Origin: Schlegelella aquatica
GTDB taxonomy: Bacteria > Pseudomonadota > Gammaproteobacteria > Burkholderiales > Burkholderiaceae_C
Direction: 5' to 3'
Assembly: GCF_026013905.1 (NCBI RefSeq)
Contig: NZ_CP110257.1
Span: 806,001-870,000 of the forward strand
DNA: 64,000 nt
Part shown: in pieces, positions 38,427 to 47,218 of the stretch
How the letters are laid out: each line of letters starts with the position of its first letter
How positions within the stretch are numbered: position 1 is the stretch's first letter
Translations under genes and position numbers: made by a program
Notes under the pieces: model-generated
What the model was told of the DNA's origin: nothing
Databases searched by the model: none
The model's input: the letters and a program-made list of their open reading frames with translations, nothing else

Positions 38427-40244
38427 TCAGAAGGTCGTCCAGTCGTCGTCCGCCGACGTGGCCGTGGCAGCGGCCGCCGGCGCCGGGGTGGCCGGCTGAG
38501 AGGCCGCAGGCTTGAGCGGCGGGGCGGCAGGTGCGGCGGGCTCCGCCTTGGCGGGAGCAGCAACAGGTGCCAGGCTGGCGGCGGGCCGCCCCGGCGCGGG
38601 CTTGTCGCCAGGCTTGCGCGCCGAGCCGGCGGAGGACGGCGCGCTCGCCTGAGGCTGCGCGGCGCGTGCGAGGAGGTGCTGGGCCTGCTCGCGCGCATCG
38701 TGCGCGAGCTTGAAGGCCGCGACCACCTCGGCCAGGCGATGGGCCTGCTCCTTGAGGCTTTCGGCCGCGGCGGCCGACTCCTCGACCAGCGCGGCGTTTT
38801 GCTGCGTCATCTGGTCGAGCTGGTTGACGGCGGTGTTGATCTGGCCGATGCCCTGGTTCTGCTCGGCCGCCGCGGCACTGATCTCGCCGATGATGTCAGT
38901 CACGCGCTGGACCGAGGCGACGATCTCGCTCATCGTGGAGCCGGCGTCTTGCACCAGCTTGGCCCCGGACTCGACCTTCTCGACCGAAGCACCGATCAGG
39001 GTTTTGATCTCCTTGGCGGCCTGGGCGCTGCGCTGGGCGAGGTTGCGCACCTCGCCGGCGACCACCGCGAAGCCCCGGCCCTGCTCGCCGGCGCGCGCGG
39101 CCTCGACGGCGGCGTTCAAGGCCAGGATGTTGGTCTGGAAGGCGATGCCGTCGATGACGCCGATGATGTCGGCGATCTTCTTGGAGGCGGCGTTGATCTC
39201 GTCCATGGTGGCGACGACCTGGGAGACGACCTGGCCGCCGCGGGTGGCGACTTCGCTGGCCGAGCAGGCGAGCTGGTTGGCTTGGGCGGCGGCGTCGGCG
39301 GACTGCTTGACGGTGCCTGTGAGCTGCTCCATGGAGGAGGCGGTCTGCTGCAGGTTGCTGGCCGCCTGCTCGGTGCGCGAGGACAGGTCCTGGCTGCCCG
39401 CGGCGATCTCGCCGGAGGCGGTGGTGATGCTGTCGGTGGACTGCCGGATGCGGGCGACGAGCTCGCGCAGCCGCTCTTGCATCGCGTTCATCGAGCGCTG
39501 CAGCTCCCCGATCTCGTCGTGGCGGTTCACCTCGATGGTGGTGGTGAGATCGCCTTGCGCGATCACGCTGGCATGGTGCACCGCGGCGCCCATCGGGACG
39601 ACGATGGACCGCGTGATCCTCCATGCGAACAGGGCACCGAGCGCGATGGCGACGGCCGTGAAGCCGATGAGCCCCCACTTGGCCTCGTTCACGGCTTCGC
39701 TGACCGCGTCGAACGCCTCGGCATTCAGGCGCTGCTGGCGATCCACGTACTCCTGCAAGGCTTTCGTGTAGGCCGCGACGGCGGGAACCAGCTCCTTGTC
39801 GGCTTTGGACATGCCGCCCATGACGTCGCCTTCGCGGAACATCGCGTCCACCTTGGCCTGGATCGCCAGGTAGTCCTGCTGGGCCTGCTCGATCCCAGCC
39901 AGCATCCGGCGGCCCTCCTCGGAACGTGAGCGTTCTTTCAGCGCCTGTCGGGCCTCGTCGATGCGCTTGCTCGTCTCCTCGATGCGGGGCTCGAGGTAGT
40001 CGCGCAGCGATTGCAGACCGCCGGACTGGATGACCGACATCCGCCGCGCGAAGTTGACGTTGTTGTCCTCCATCCAGCGCATCGCCAGTCGGGTCATTTC
40101 CGCCCGGGCGGCCAGATCGGTCTTGAGGCGGTCGATTTCCTGGAGCTTCCAGGAGGTGAGGACGCCCACCGTCAGAAGCATCGCCAAGACGATGGCGAAG
40201 CTCAGGCTCAGGCGAGTCCCGATTTTCATGCGCTGGATCTTCAT
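38427..40244 (-). CDS. Methyl-accepting chemotaxis protein 5 (4HB type, DWTTF tail)
   Basis: A 605-residue receptor; ATG at 40244. TM1 near residues 12-34, a four-helix-bundle-like periplasmic domain with [22 protein letters not shown]2 near 192-212, HAMP ([14 protein letters not shown]) and the signalling domain. The longest C-terminal tail in the set: about 75 residues rich in Pro and Ala ending in DDDWTTF, a candidate CheR/CheB tether. First gene of receptor 5-cheW-receptor 4, with a sigma28-like promoter about 74 nt upstream. Ligand unknown. Confidence 0.94.
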   Translation of the reverse strand: MKIQRMKIGTRLSLSFAIVLAMLLTVGVLTSWKLQEIDRLKTDLAARAEMTRLAMRWMEDNNVNFARRMSVIQSGGLQSLRDYLEPRIEETSKRIDEARQALKERSRSEEGRRMLAGIEQAQQDYLAIQAKVDAMFREGDVMGGMSKADKELVPAVAAYTKALQEYVDRQQRLNAEAFDAVSEAVNEAKWGLIGFTAVAIALGALFAWRITRSIVVPMGAAVHHASVIAQGDLTTTIEVNRHDEIGELQRSMNAMQERLRELVARIRQSTDSITTASGEIAAGSQDLSSRTEQAASNLQQTASSMEQLTGTVKQSADAAAQANQLACSASEVATRGGQVVSQVVATMDEINAASKKIADIIGVIDGIAFQTNILALNAAVEAARAGEQGRGFAVVAGEVRNLAQRSAQAAKEIKTLIGASVEKVESGAKLVQDAGSTMSEIVASVQRVTDIIGEISAAAAEQNQGIGQINTAVNQLDQMTQQNAALVEESAAAAESLKEQAHRLAEVVAAFKLAHDAREQAQHLLARAAQPQASAPSSAGSARKPGDKPAPGRPAASLAPVAAPAKAEPAAPAAPPLKPAASQPATPAPAAAATATSADDDWTTF

Positions 40245-40317
40245 GGTCGCATTGCGGGTCAAAGATGAACAACGAGCCCCGGATGCCATACAGCCGGGGC
40301 TCCCTCGGCTCCCCGAT

Positions 40318-40344
40318 TTATCGACTCAGGCCGGCAGAACTTGA
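40318..40344 (-). promoter_or_regulatory. Sigma28-type promoter of receptor 5-cheW-receptor 4
   Basis: Minus strand: -35 TCAAGTT (40344-40338), 12-nt spacer, -10 GTCGATAA (40325-40318), one mismatch. It directly abuts the 38-bp flank shared with receptor 4. Confidence 0.7.
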
Positions 40345-40382
40345 GGCCGTGCCAGGCTTTGCAGGCGCGGCCCTGGGCCGCT
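40345..40382. repeat. 38-bp flank shared with receptor 4 (copy B)
   Basis: Identical to 36132-36169 and placed identically, directly after the stop codon of receptor 6. It ends exactly at the -35 element of the next promoter. Confidence 0.9.
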
Positions 40383-41975
40383 TCACGCGGCGAGGACGCG
40401 CTGAGGCTGCGCGGCGCGTGCGAGGAGGTGCTGGGCCTGCTCGCGCGCATCGTGCGCGAGCTTGAAGGCCGCGACCACCTCGGCCAGGCGATGGGCCTGC
40501 TCCTTCAGGCTTTCGGCCGCGGCGGCCGACTCCTCGACCAGCGCGGCGTTTTGCTGCGTCATCTGGTCGAGCTGGTTGACGGCGGTGTTGATCTGGCCGA
40601 TGCCCTGGTTCTGCTCGGCCGCCGCGGCACTGATCTCGCCGATGATGTCGGTCACGCGCTGGACGGAGGCGACGATCTCGCTCATCGTGGAGCCGGCGTC
40701 TTGCACCAGCTTGGCCCCGGACTCGACCTTCTCGACCGAAGCACCGATCAGGGTTTTGATCTCCTTGGCGGCCTGGGCGCTGCGCTGGGCGAGGTTGCGC
40801 ACCTCGCCGGCGACCACCGCGAAGCCCCGGCCCTGCTCGCCGGCGCGCGCGGCTTCGACGGCGGCGTTCAAGGCCAGGATGTTGGTCTGGAAGGCGATGC
40901 CGTCGATGACGCCGATGATGTCGGCGATCTTCTTGGAGGCGGCGTTGATCTCGTCCATGGTGGCGACGACCTGGGAGACGACCTGGCCGCCGCGGGTGGC
41001 GACTTCGCTGGCCGAGCAGGCGAGCTGGTTGGCTTGGGCGGCGGCGTCGGCGGACTGCTTGACGGTGCCTGTGAGCTGCTCCATGGAGGAGGCGGTCTGC
41101 TGCAGGTTGCTGGCCGCCTGCTCGGTGCGCGAGGACAGGTCCTGGCTGCCGGCGGCGATCTCGCCCGAGGCGGTGGTGATGCACTCGACCGAGCGGCCGA
41201 GCTGCGCGACGAGCTCCTGCAGGCTGCGCTGCATCTGCACGAGCTCACCCATGAGGCTGTCCTCGGCTCCCTCGATGCGCAACGGGTGCGTGAGATCGCC
41301 TGCGGCGATGGCCCTCAGCCCGAGGCGCGCGTCGGCCGGGTCGCCGCCGAGCTCGCGGCGGATGGTGCGCTGCATCAGGACCAGGAACACCGCGCACACG
41401 CCGATGGCGACGACGGCAAGCGTGAGGGCCGCGTTGCGGCTGTCGTTGACGCGCGCCTGCGTGGTGGCGTGGGCGGCCGCCGAGTTCGCCTTGGTGGCAT
41501 CCACGAGCCGCAGCAACTCGCCGCGCAACTGCCGCCACGCGGGCGTCTCGGCCGCGTTGAGGCGCGCCGTGGCGGCCGCGCTGTCGGTCTTGACGAGCGA
41601 GAGCACTTCCTCTTGCGCCCGGGCCTGTGCCTGGCGCAGTCGGGCCAGCCGGGCCACGTCTTCACGGAAGGGCGTGCGCGCCGCGACCTGCAGGGCGGAG
41701 TCGTACAGCTGCTCGTACGCCTTCCTCGCGTTCTCGAGGTTCTCGTAGGCACGCGGGTTTTGCGGATCGAGCACGATGTTGCGCAGCGCCTGGCCCATCT
41801 GGAGGCCCTGCGCGTACATGCCCGACAGATCGGCCGCCAGAGCCTGCTCGGTGCCGATGTACCGGTCGAAGTCTTCCTGCGTGCGCAGCAGTCCCCAGAC
41901 AGACACGCCGAGCGCGGCCATGAAGAGCAGCGCCGGGACGGCGGAGCACAAGATGAGGCGATGGTGGAATCTCAA
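40383..41975 (-). CDS. Methyl-accepting chemotaxis protein 6 (TTG start)
   Basis: A 530-residue receptor. The TTG at 41975 with GGAGGA 5 nt away is chosen because it opens [23 protein letters not shown] (TM1) and gives a length like its neighbours; no ATG fits. The periplasmic region is helical with [19 protein letters not shown]2 is near 188-208, then a HAMP-like segment and the shared signalling domain. Tail [12 protein letters not shown] lacks a docking peptide. It follows cheA by 91 nt, with a hairpin between. Ligand unknown. Confidence 0.92.
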   Translation of the reverse strand: MRFHHRLILCSAVPALLFMAALGVSVWGLLRTQEDFDRYIGTEQALAADLSGMYAQGLQMGQALRNIVLDPQNPRAYENLENARKAYEQLYDSALQVAARTPFREDVARLARLRQAQARAQEEVLSLVKTDSAAATARLNAAETPAWRQLRGELLRLVDATKANSAAAHATTQARVNDSRNAALTLAVVAIGVCAVFLVLMQRTIRRELGGDPADARLGLRAIAAGDLTHPLRIEGAEDSLMGELVQMQRSLQELVAQLGRSVECITTASGEIAAGSQDLSSRTEQAASNLQQTASSMEQLTGTVKQSADAAAQANQLACSASEVATRGGQVVSQVVATMDEINAASKKIADIIGVIDGIAFQTNILALNAAVEAARAGEQGRGFAVVAGEVRNLAQRSAQAAKEIKTLIGASVEKVESGAKLVQDAGSTMSEIVASVQRVTDIIGEISAAAAEQNQGIGQINTAVNQLDQMTQQNAALVEESAAAAESLKEQAHRLAEVVAAFKLAHDAREQAQHLLARAAQPQRVLAA

Positions 41976-42024
41976 GAACGTCCTCCGTGACGGTGTTGTG
42001 TGGGTGTGAGGGAGAAAAGCGCTG

Positions 42025-42051
42025 CCCGGGCGGCCGCAATGGACGCCCGGG
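42025..42051 (-). terminator. Hairpin between cheA and receptor 6
   Basis: CCCGGGCG and CGCCCGGG form a perfect 8-bp stem with an 11-nt loop. On the minus strand the sequence CAGCGCTTTTC follows, so it may act as a partial terminator that lowers receptor 6 relative to cheA. Confidence 0.55.
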
Positions 42052-42066
42052 AGGAGGGAGGGGACT

Positions 42067-44208
42067 TCAGTGGCGGGAGCGCCGCACCAGGCTGCCCACG
42101 TCGAGGATGAGCGCGACGCGGCCGTCACCGAGGATGGTCGCGCCCGAGACGTCGGGCACCTTGCGGTAGTTGGCTTCGAGGTTCTTCACCACGACTTGCT
42201 GCTGGCCGAGCAGTTCGTCGACCAGCAGCGCGACGCGGCCGCCCTCGGCCTCCACCACCACCATGATGGAGCTCGCGCGCTCGAAGTCGAAGCGCGGCAC
42301 CTGGAACACCTGCTCGAGCTCGATCACCGGCATGTACTCGGAGCGCACCTCGACCACGCGGCCGCTGGTGCCCACCGTCTTGATCATGCCCGGCTCGACC
42401 TGGAAGCTCTCGACCACCGACGACAGCGGCAGGATGTAGCACTCGTCGCCCACGCCCACGCTCATGCCGTCCATGATGGCCAGCGTGAGCGGCAGACGCA
42501 CCGACACGCGCATGCCGTAGCCTTCGGCCGAATCGATCTCGACCGTGCCGTTCAACGCGGTGATGTTCTTCTTGACGACGTCCATGCCCACGCCGCGGCC
42601 CGAAACGTCGGTGACGACCTCTGCCGTGGAGAAGCCCGGCTCGAAGATCAGGCCCCACACCTCCGGGTCGGTCAGGGTGTCGGGGGCGTGCAGCCCCCGC
42701 TCGCGAGCCTTCTTGAGCAGCTTCTCGCGGGAAAGGCCCCGGCCGTCGTCGCGCACCTCGATCACGATCGAGCCGCCCTGATGGGAGGCCGACAGGGTGA
42801 TGGTGCCGTGCTCGGGCTTGCCCTTGGCGAGGCGTTCCTCCGGGGGCTCGATGCCATGGTCGCACGCATTGCGCACCAGATGCGTGAGGGGGTCGGTGAT
42901 CTTCTCGATCAGGCCCTTGTCCAGCTCGGTCGCCTCGCCATGGGTGATCAACTCGACCTTCTTGCCCAGCTTGCCGGCCAGGTCGCGCAACATGCGCGGG
43001 AAGCGGCTGAACACGGTGGACATCGGGATCATGCGGATCGACATCACCGCTTCTTGCAAGTCGCGGGTGTTGCGGTCCAGGTCCGTCAGCCCGGCGAGCA
43101 GTTGCTGGTGCAGCACCGGATCGAGCTGCCGACTGTTCTGCGCGAGCATGGCCTGGGTGATCACCAGCTCGCCGACCAGGTTGATGAGCTGGTCGACCTT
43201 TTCGACCGACACGCGGATGGTGGTGGAGTCGAGCGCGCCGCCCTGCTTGGACTCGGCCTTGGGGGCCGACCGTGCCGCCGGCTTGGCGGAGGCCGCAGGG
43301 GCCGCGGCGGCCTGCGGCTGCGGGGCGCCCGGGGCGTTCTCGAAGAACCCGTAGCCGGGGTCCGCGGCCGAGGGCGGAGCCGGGCGAGCGCCGTCTGCCG
43401 GGGCCGACTCTGGCGCCGGCTTGAACTTCACCTGCTCGCGCGAGACGTGGAAGGTGAACAGATCCAGCAGCTCGGATTCGCTGCTTGTCGTCACGACGCG
43501 GAAGCGCCGGATGCCGTTGTGCGCCTGCCCGCCGTCCAGCGGCTCGATGGTGCCCAGCCCGACGATCTCCTTGAAGAGCTCCTGCAGGTTGTCGGCTTGC
43601 GAGGGGTCGGCGAGGGGGCCCACTTCCAGTTCGAGCGTGCGCTCGCCGCCGGGGGCCGGCTGCGAGGCCGCAGGTGCCTGCTCCACCGCAGCGGCCTCGG
43701 CGGGGCCAGCCGCCTCCTGGGGCGGCTCCTCCACCGACGTTGCGCTCGTGCGGGTCGCCTGCGTCGGCAGCGGTGCGGCAGCGGCCTCGCCGGCCACCAT
43801 GGCGCGGATGTTGAACAGCAGGTCGCCCGTGTCCACCTCGTCGCCCTGGCCCGTCTGGTGGCGCGCCAACTGCGCCCGCAGCGCATCGCCGGAGGCCAAC
43901 AGCACGTCCACCATCGCAGGCGTGGGCGACAGCTCGTGGCGGCGCAGCTTGTCGAGCAGCGTCTCCATCTGGTGCGTCAGTTCGGCCACATCGGCAAACC
44001 CGAAGGTGGCCGCCCCGCCCTTGATGGAGTGCGCGCAGCGGAAGATCGCGTTCAGTTCCTCGTCGTCGGCCGCCTCGATGTCGAGCTCGAGCAGCAACTG
44101 CTCCATGCGGTCGAGGTTCTCGCCCGCCTCTTCGAAGAAGACCTGGTAGAACTGGCTGAGATCGATGCCGGCGCTCAGCTGCGAGCCTTCGGTGGTCATT
44201 TCTCCCAT
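42067..44208 (-). CDS. cheA: Chemotaxis histidine kinase CheA
   Basis: A 713-residue CheA. P1 Hpt domain with the phosphoacceptor His60 in [15 protein letters not shown]; an Ala/Pro/Glu-rich linker; a P2-like response-regulator-docking region near 195-265; P3 dimerisation domain ([20 protein letters not shown]); P4 ATPase with [25 protein letters not shown] and GRGVGMDVV; and a P5 CheW-like domain at the C-terminus. ATG at 44208 with GAGGAG. It autophosphorylates under receptor control and passes phosphate to CheY and CheB. It follows cheY by 28 nt. Confidence 0.96.
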   Translation of the reverse strand: MGEMTTEGSQLSAGIDLSQFYQVFFEEAGENLDRMEQLLLELDIEAADDEELNAIFRCAHSIKGGAATFGFADVAELTHQMETLLDKLRRHELSPTPAMVDVLLASGDALRAQLARHQTGQGDEVDTGDLLFNIRAMVAGEAAAAPLPTQATRTSATSVEEPPQEAAGPAEAAAVEQAPAASQPAPGGERTLELEVGPLADPSQADNLQELFKEIVGLGTIEPLDGGQAHNGIRRFRVVTTSSESELLDLFTFHVSREQVKFKPAPESAPADGARPAPPSAADPGYGFFENAPGAPQPQAAAAPAASAKPAARSAPKAESKQGGALDSTTIRVSVEKVDQLINLVGELVITQAMLAQNSRQLDPVLHQQLLAGLTDLDRNTRDLQEAVMSIRMIPMSTVFSRFPRMLRDLAGKLGKKVELITHGEATELDKGLIEKITDPLTHLVRNACDHGIEPPEERLAKGKPEHGTITLSASHQGGSIVIEVRDDGRGLSREKLLKKARERGLHAPDTLTDPEVWGLIFEPGFSTAEVVTDVSGRGVGMDVVKKNITALNGTVEIDSAEGYGMRVSVRLPLTLAIMDGMSVGVGDECYILPLSSVVESFQVEPGMIKTVGTSGRVVEVRSEYMPVIELEQVFQVPRFDFERASSIMVVVEAEGGRVALLVDELLGQQQVVVKNLEANYRKVPDVSGATILGDGRVALILDVGSLVRRSRH

Positions 44209-44236
44209 GGGTACTCCTCTTGCTGTGCGCAGGCGT

Positions 44237-44599
44237 TCAGCGAATGACTTTCTGGATCACTTCCAGCAGCTTGTTCGGATCGAACGGCTTGACCAGCCAG
44301 CCCGTCGCGCCCGCGGCGCGGCCGGCCTGCTTCATCTGGTCGCTCGACTCGGTGGTCAGGATGAGAATGGGGGTGCTCTTGAACTGGGGCGTTTCGCGCA
44401 GCCGCTTGACCAGGGTGATGCCGTCCATGCGCGGCATGTTCTGGTCGGTCAGGACGAGATCGAACGAGCGGCTCGCGGCCTTCTCGAAGGCGTCCTGCCC
44501 GTCGATGGCCTCGACGACGTTGTAGCCCGCGCTCTTGAGCGTGAATGACACCATCTGACGCATCGAGGCCGAATCGTCAACGGCAAGGATGGAATGCAT
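44237..44599 (-). CDS. cheY: Chemotaxis response regulator CheY (copy 1)
   Basis: A 120-residue receiver: VDDSASMRQM, phosphoacceptor Asp in LVLTDQNMPRMDGITLV, ILTTESSDQMK and LVKPFDPNKL. It belongs to the group encoded next to cheA in many betaproteobacteria and differs clearly from the enteric-like CheY at 59569. It may act as a phosphate sink or a non-flagellar output. It shares an operon with cheA and has its own sigma28-like promoter. Confidence 0.93.
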   Translation of the reverse strand: MHSILAVDDSASMRQMVSFTLKSAGYNVVEAIDGQDAFEKAASRSFDLVLTDQNMPRMDGITLVKRLRETPQFKSTPILILTTESSDQMKQAGRAAGATGWLVKPFDPNKLLEVIQKVIR

Positions 44600-44623
44600 G
44601 GCTCTCTCCGGAATCTCGCGTGG

Positions 44624-44650
44624 ATATCGGTCGGGGGCGGTCGATCTTTA
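44624..44650 (-). promoter_or_regulatory. Possible sigma28-type promoter of cheY-cheA
   Basis: Minus strand: -35 TAAAGAT (44650-44644), 12-nt spacer, -10 ACCGATAT (44631-44624). The -35 is closer to the enterobacterial TAAAGTTT than the other sites here; the -10 has two mismatches. It lies 25 nt before cheY, inside the 63-nt gap after the CheZ-like gene. Confidence 0.6.
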
Positions 44651-44662
44651 GGGCGTGCGTCC

Positions 44663-45115
44663 CTAGAACAGCTCGACGGAGCCCGCGTCCATCTCGGCCT
44701 GGGTCACGGGGTTGGGGCGCAGCGGCGCGTCCTCGACGACCGCCAGGCCCTCCTCGTCGTCGCCCATCGCCTCGCGGGCGAGCTGGTCGGCACAGCTGCG
44801 CAGCCGGCGGTGGGTGTGGTTGATGAGCTGCGAGGCCATGTCCTGGAACTGCAGCGCCGTCACCGCGGCGCCCAGACTCCTCATCACCGGCAGCAGCTCG
44901 TCGGCCTGGATGCGGTGGTCGCTGGCCGCGCCCATGAGCGCTTGCATCTGCTCGACGGCCGAAGAGAACCGCAGCATGAGCGTGTCGCACGCATCGGCCA
45001 GCAGCGTTTGCAGCCGGTCCAGGTCGTTGGTGGCCGTCATGAGGTGATCCTGCAACTCGGCCGCGACCAGCAGGGGAATGGCGTGCTCGCCCAGAGGACT
45101 GGAATCGTCGATCAT
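44663..45115 (-). CDS. Small CheZ-like chemotaxis protein
   Basis: A 150-residue, mainly helical protein; ATG at 45115 with GGAGAA upstream. Not a named family to my knowledge. The helix TALQFQDMASQLINHTHRRL resembles the active-site helix of CheZ (AQDFHDLTGQVV in the full CheZ of this window), with D92 and Q96 in the D-x3-Q spacing used by CheZ to dephosphorylate CheY-P. It lacks the long N-terminal hairpin and the usual CheZ C-terminal CheY-binding peptide, ending in DAGSVELF. Its place directly before cheY-cheA suggests action on that CheY. Function inferred. Confidence 0.7.
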   Translation of the reverse strand: MIDDSSPLGEHAIPLLVAAELQDHLMTATNDLDRLQTLLADACDTLMLRFSSAVEQMQALMGAASDHRIQADELLPVMRSLGAAVTALQFQDMASQLINHTHRRLRSCADQLAREAMGDDEEGLAVVEDAPLRPNPVTQAEMDAGSVELF

Positions 45116-45261
45116 CGGCAGTTCTCCACGTTCTCGTGACGACGGGCGGGTGGGTAGAATTTTTCGCATGCCCGCGGCGCTCGTCCGACCGCTCGCAGGG
45201 CGGTTGGCATGGGTATTCGGCACTCCGGGCCGGTTCTGTAGGAATTTTTTCTGGGCACACC

Positions 45262-46425
45262 GTGACAGACACCCCCGCCGCGCGGACACTGCGTGTGCTG
45301 CACATCGAGGATTCGGAGCTCGACCACGAGCTCACGATGACCCAGCTTCGTCGCGGCGGACTGGACGTGGACGCCGTTCGGGTCGAGACGCGCACCGAGT
45401 TCGAGCGCGCGCTCCGTGACGGACATCACGGACTGCCGTGGGACGTCATCCTGTCCGACTACAACCTGCCAGGTTTCTCAGGGCTGATGGCGCTGGACAT
45501 CCTGCGGGCCAGCGGATTGCTGATCCCCTTCATCATCGTGTCCGGCGAAATCGGTGAGGACGTGGCGGTGGAGGCGATGCGCAACGGGGCGAGCGACTAC
45601 CTGCTGAAGAACAACCTGGCGCGCCTGGCTCCGGCCACGATCCACGCGATCGAGGCCGTGGAGGCCGTGCGGGCCAAGCAGGCCACCGATGCGGCACTCG
45701 CGCAGTCGAAGGAGCGGCTGCGCGAGCTCGCCCAGCATCTGCAGAACAGCGTGGAGGCCGAGCGTGCCGCGATCGCGCGCGAAGTGCACGACGACGTCGG
45801 CGGGTCGCTGACGGCGCTGAAGTTCGACATCGCCTGGATCGCCCGCCATGCCAGGGACGAGGCCGTGCGGCAGCGCGCCGCCTCGGCGCTCGAGACGCTG
45901 AACCACGCGCTGGACGCCAGCAAGCGCATCATGCACAACCTGCGGCCCGCCATCCTCGAGCAGGGGCTCGTGGCCGCGCTGCAGTGGATGACCAGCACGT
46001 TCGAAAAGCGCACCGGCATCGCCACCACCTTCCATTCCAGCCACGACCAGATGCAGCTGCCGGCCGGCGTGCCGCTCGTGGCGTATCGCACCGCGCAGGA
46101 AGCGCTCACCAACGTCTCCAAGCATGCCCAGGCCACCCGGGTGCGCGTGGACCTCACTCTCGCCGGCGGCGTGCTGACGCTGGAGGTCAACGACAATGGC
46201 CGCGGGCTCAGCCCGGCGGATCTCGCCAAGGCGCGCTCCTTCGGCATCCGGGGCCTGCACGAGCGCGCGAGCACCGTCGGAGGCTGGGTAGAGTTGACGA
46301 GCAGTGCCAGCGGCACGACCTTGATCCTCATGGTCCCATTGACCGAATCGGGCGCGGCCGACGAAGATGAGAACAAGCCCTCGGCCTACTCGAACGACGA
46401 TCCGACGTTCTGGGGAGACCTATGA
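45262..46425 (+). CDS. Hybrid sensor kinase: receiver plus NarL-type (HisKA_3) histidine kinase
   Basis: A 387-residue protein. GTG start at 45262 (upstream codons show no homology). Residues 5-130 form a receiver (LHIEDSELDHELTM; Asp in VILSDYNLPGFSGLMAL; Lys in YLLKNN). A coiled coil leads to a HisKA_3 domain with the His in AIAREVHDDVGGSLTALKFD, then HATPase_c (AQEALTNVSKHAQA, VNDNGRGLS, FGIRGLHERA). No sensor or membrane segment: input is probably phosphorylation of the receiver. It overlaps the next regulator gene by 4 nt, forming a two-component pair. Confidence 0.92.
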   Translation: MTDTPAARTLRVLHIEDSELDHELTMTQLRRGGLDVDAVRVETRTEFERALRDGHHGLPWDVILSDYNLPGFSGLMALDILRASGLLIPFIIVSGEIGEDVAVEAMRNGASDYLLKNNLARLAPATIHAIEAVEAVRAKQATDAALAQSKERLRELAQHLQNSVEAERAAIAREVHDDVGGSLTALKFDIAWIARHARDEAVRQRAASALETLNHALDASKRIMHNLRPAILEQGLVAALQWMTSTFEKRTGIATTFHSSHDQMQLPAGVPLVAYRTAQEALTNVSKHAQATRVRVDLTLAGGVLTLEVNDNGRGLSPADLAKARSFGIRGLHERASTVGGWVELTSSASGTTLILMVPLTESGAADEDENKPSAYSNDDPTFWGDL

Positions 46426-47051
46426 TCAAAGTCATCCTGTGCGATGACCATGCCCTGATCCGGCGAGGCATACGCGACACCCTCGCCGACGCGCACGACC
46501 TGGAGGTGGTGGGCGAAGCCGGCGACTACGGCGAGCTGCGCAGTCTGCTGCGCACCACCCCTTGCGATGTGCTGGTGCTCGACATCAACCTGCCCGGTCG
46601 AAGCGGGCTGGACGTGCTGCACGCGCTCAAGGACGAGGGCTCTCCCGTGAAGGTGCTGGTGGTGTCGATGTACCCGGAGGACCAGTACGCGATCCGCGCG
46701 CTGAAGGCGGGTGCCTACGGCTACGTCAACAAGGGCGGCGACCCCGCGCAGCTCGTCGCGGCGATCCGCATGGTGGCGCAGGGGCGCAAGTACGTCACGC
46801 CCGAGATGGCCCAGATGCTGGTCGAAAGCCTCACCACCCCGTCCAGCGAGGCGGCGCACGAACGCCTGTCGGACCGGGAGTTGCAGACCCTGGTGATGAT
46901 CGCCTCGGGCAAGCGGCTCTCGGACATCGCCGAGGAGCTGATGCTCAGCCCCAAGACCGTCAGCGTCTACCGGGCGCGGGTGCTCGAGAAGCTCGGCTTG
47001 TCGAACAACTCCGAGCTCACGGTGTACGCCATCCGCAACGGCCTCGTCTGA
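46422..47051 (+). CDS. NarL/FixJ-type response regulator
   Basis: A 209-residue regulator with an N-terminal receiver (CDDHALIRRGIRDTLA; Asp in VLVLDINLPGRSGLDVL; Lys in YVNKGG) and a C-terminal LuxR-type HTH (LSDRELQTLVMIASGKRLSD, then KTVSVYRARVLEKLGL). It is coupled to the kinase by an ATGA overlap and is probably its target. Position between che and fli genes suggests, but does not prove, motility control. Two 79-bp repeats begin directly after its TGA. Confidence 0.93.
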   Translation: MIKVILCDDHALIRRGIRDTLADAHDLEVVGEAGDYGELRSLLRTTPCDVLVLDINLPGRSGLDVLHALKDEGSPVKVLVVSMYPEDQYAIRALKAGAYGYVNKGGDPAQLVAAIRMVAQGRKYVTPEMAQMLVESLTTPSSEAAHERLSDRELQTLVMIASGKRLSDIAEELMLSPKTVSVYRARVLEKLGLSNNSELTVYAIRNGLV

Positions 47052-47209
47052 GGACCGGCGCCCGGCCGCCCGAAGCCGGGCCGCGACCCCCGCGGGGGGT
47101 GGGGCGCACGCCCCGGGGGTGAACATATTCGGACCGGCGCCCGGCCGCCCGAAGCCGGGCCGCGACCCCCGCGGGGGGTGGGGCGCACGCCCCGGGGGCG
47201 AACACATTC
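47052..47209 (+). repeat. 79-bp hairpin repeat, two tandem copies
   Basis: Copies at 47052-47130 and 47131-47209, nearly identical. The unit matches the array at 32137-32427 over about 65 bp and has the same length; only the last 14 nt differ (TGAACATATTC versus a CACAGACATAC type). As at the other locus, the first copy begins directly after the TGA of the upstream gene. Here it fills the gap between the convergent regulator and fliR genes and may act as a two-way terminator. Confidence 0.95.
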
Positions 47210-47218
47210 AGCCCGGCG

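Noticed and set aside
42070..44247. A 725-codon open frame on the plus strand opposite cheA
   Set aside because: Antisense frames of this length are common in GC-rich genes with codon-position bias; its His/Arg/Gly-rich translation has no motif, while cheA is complete on the other strand.
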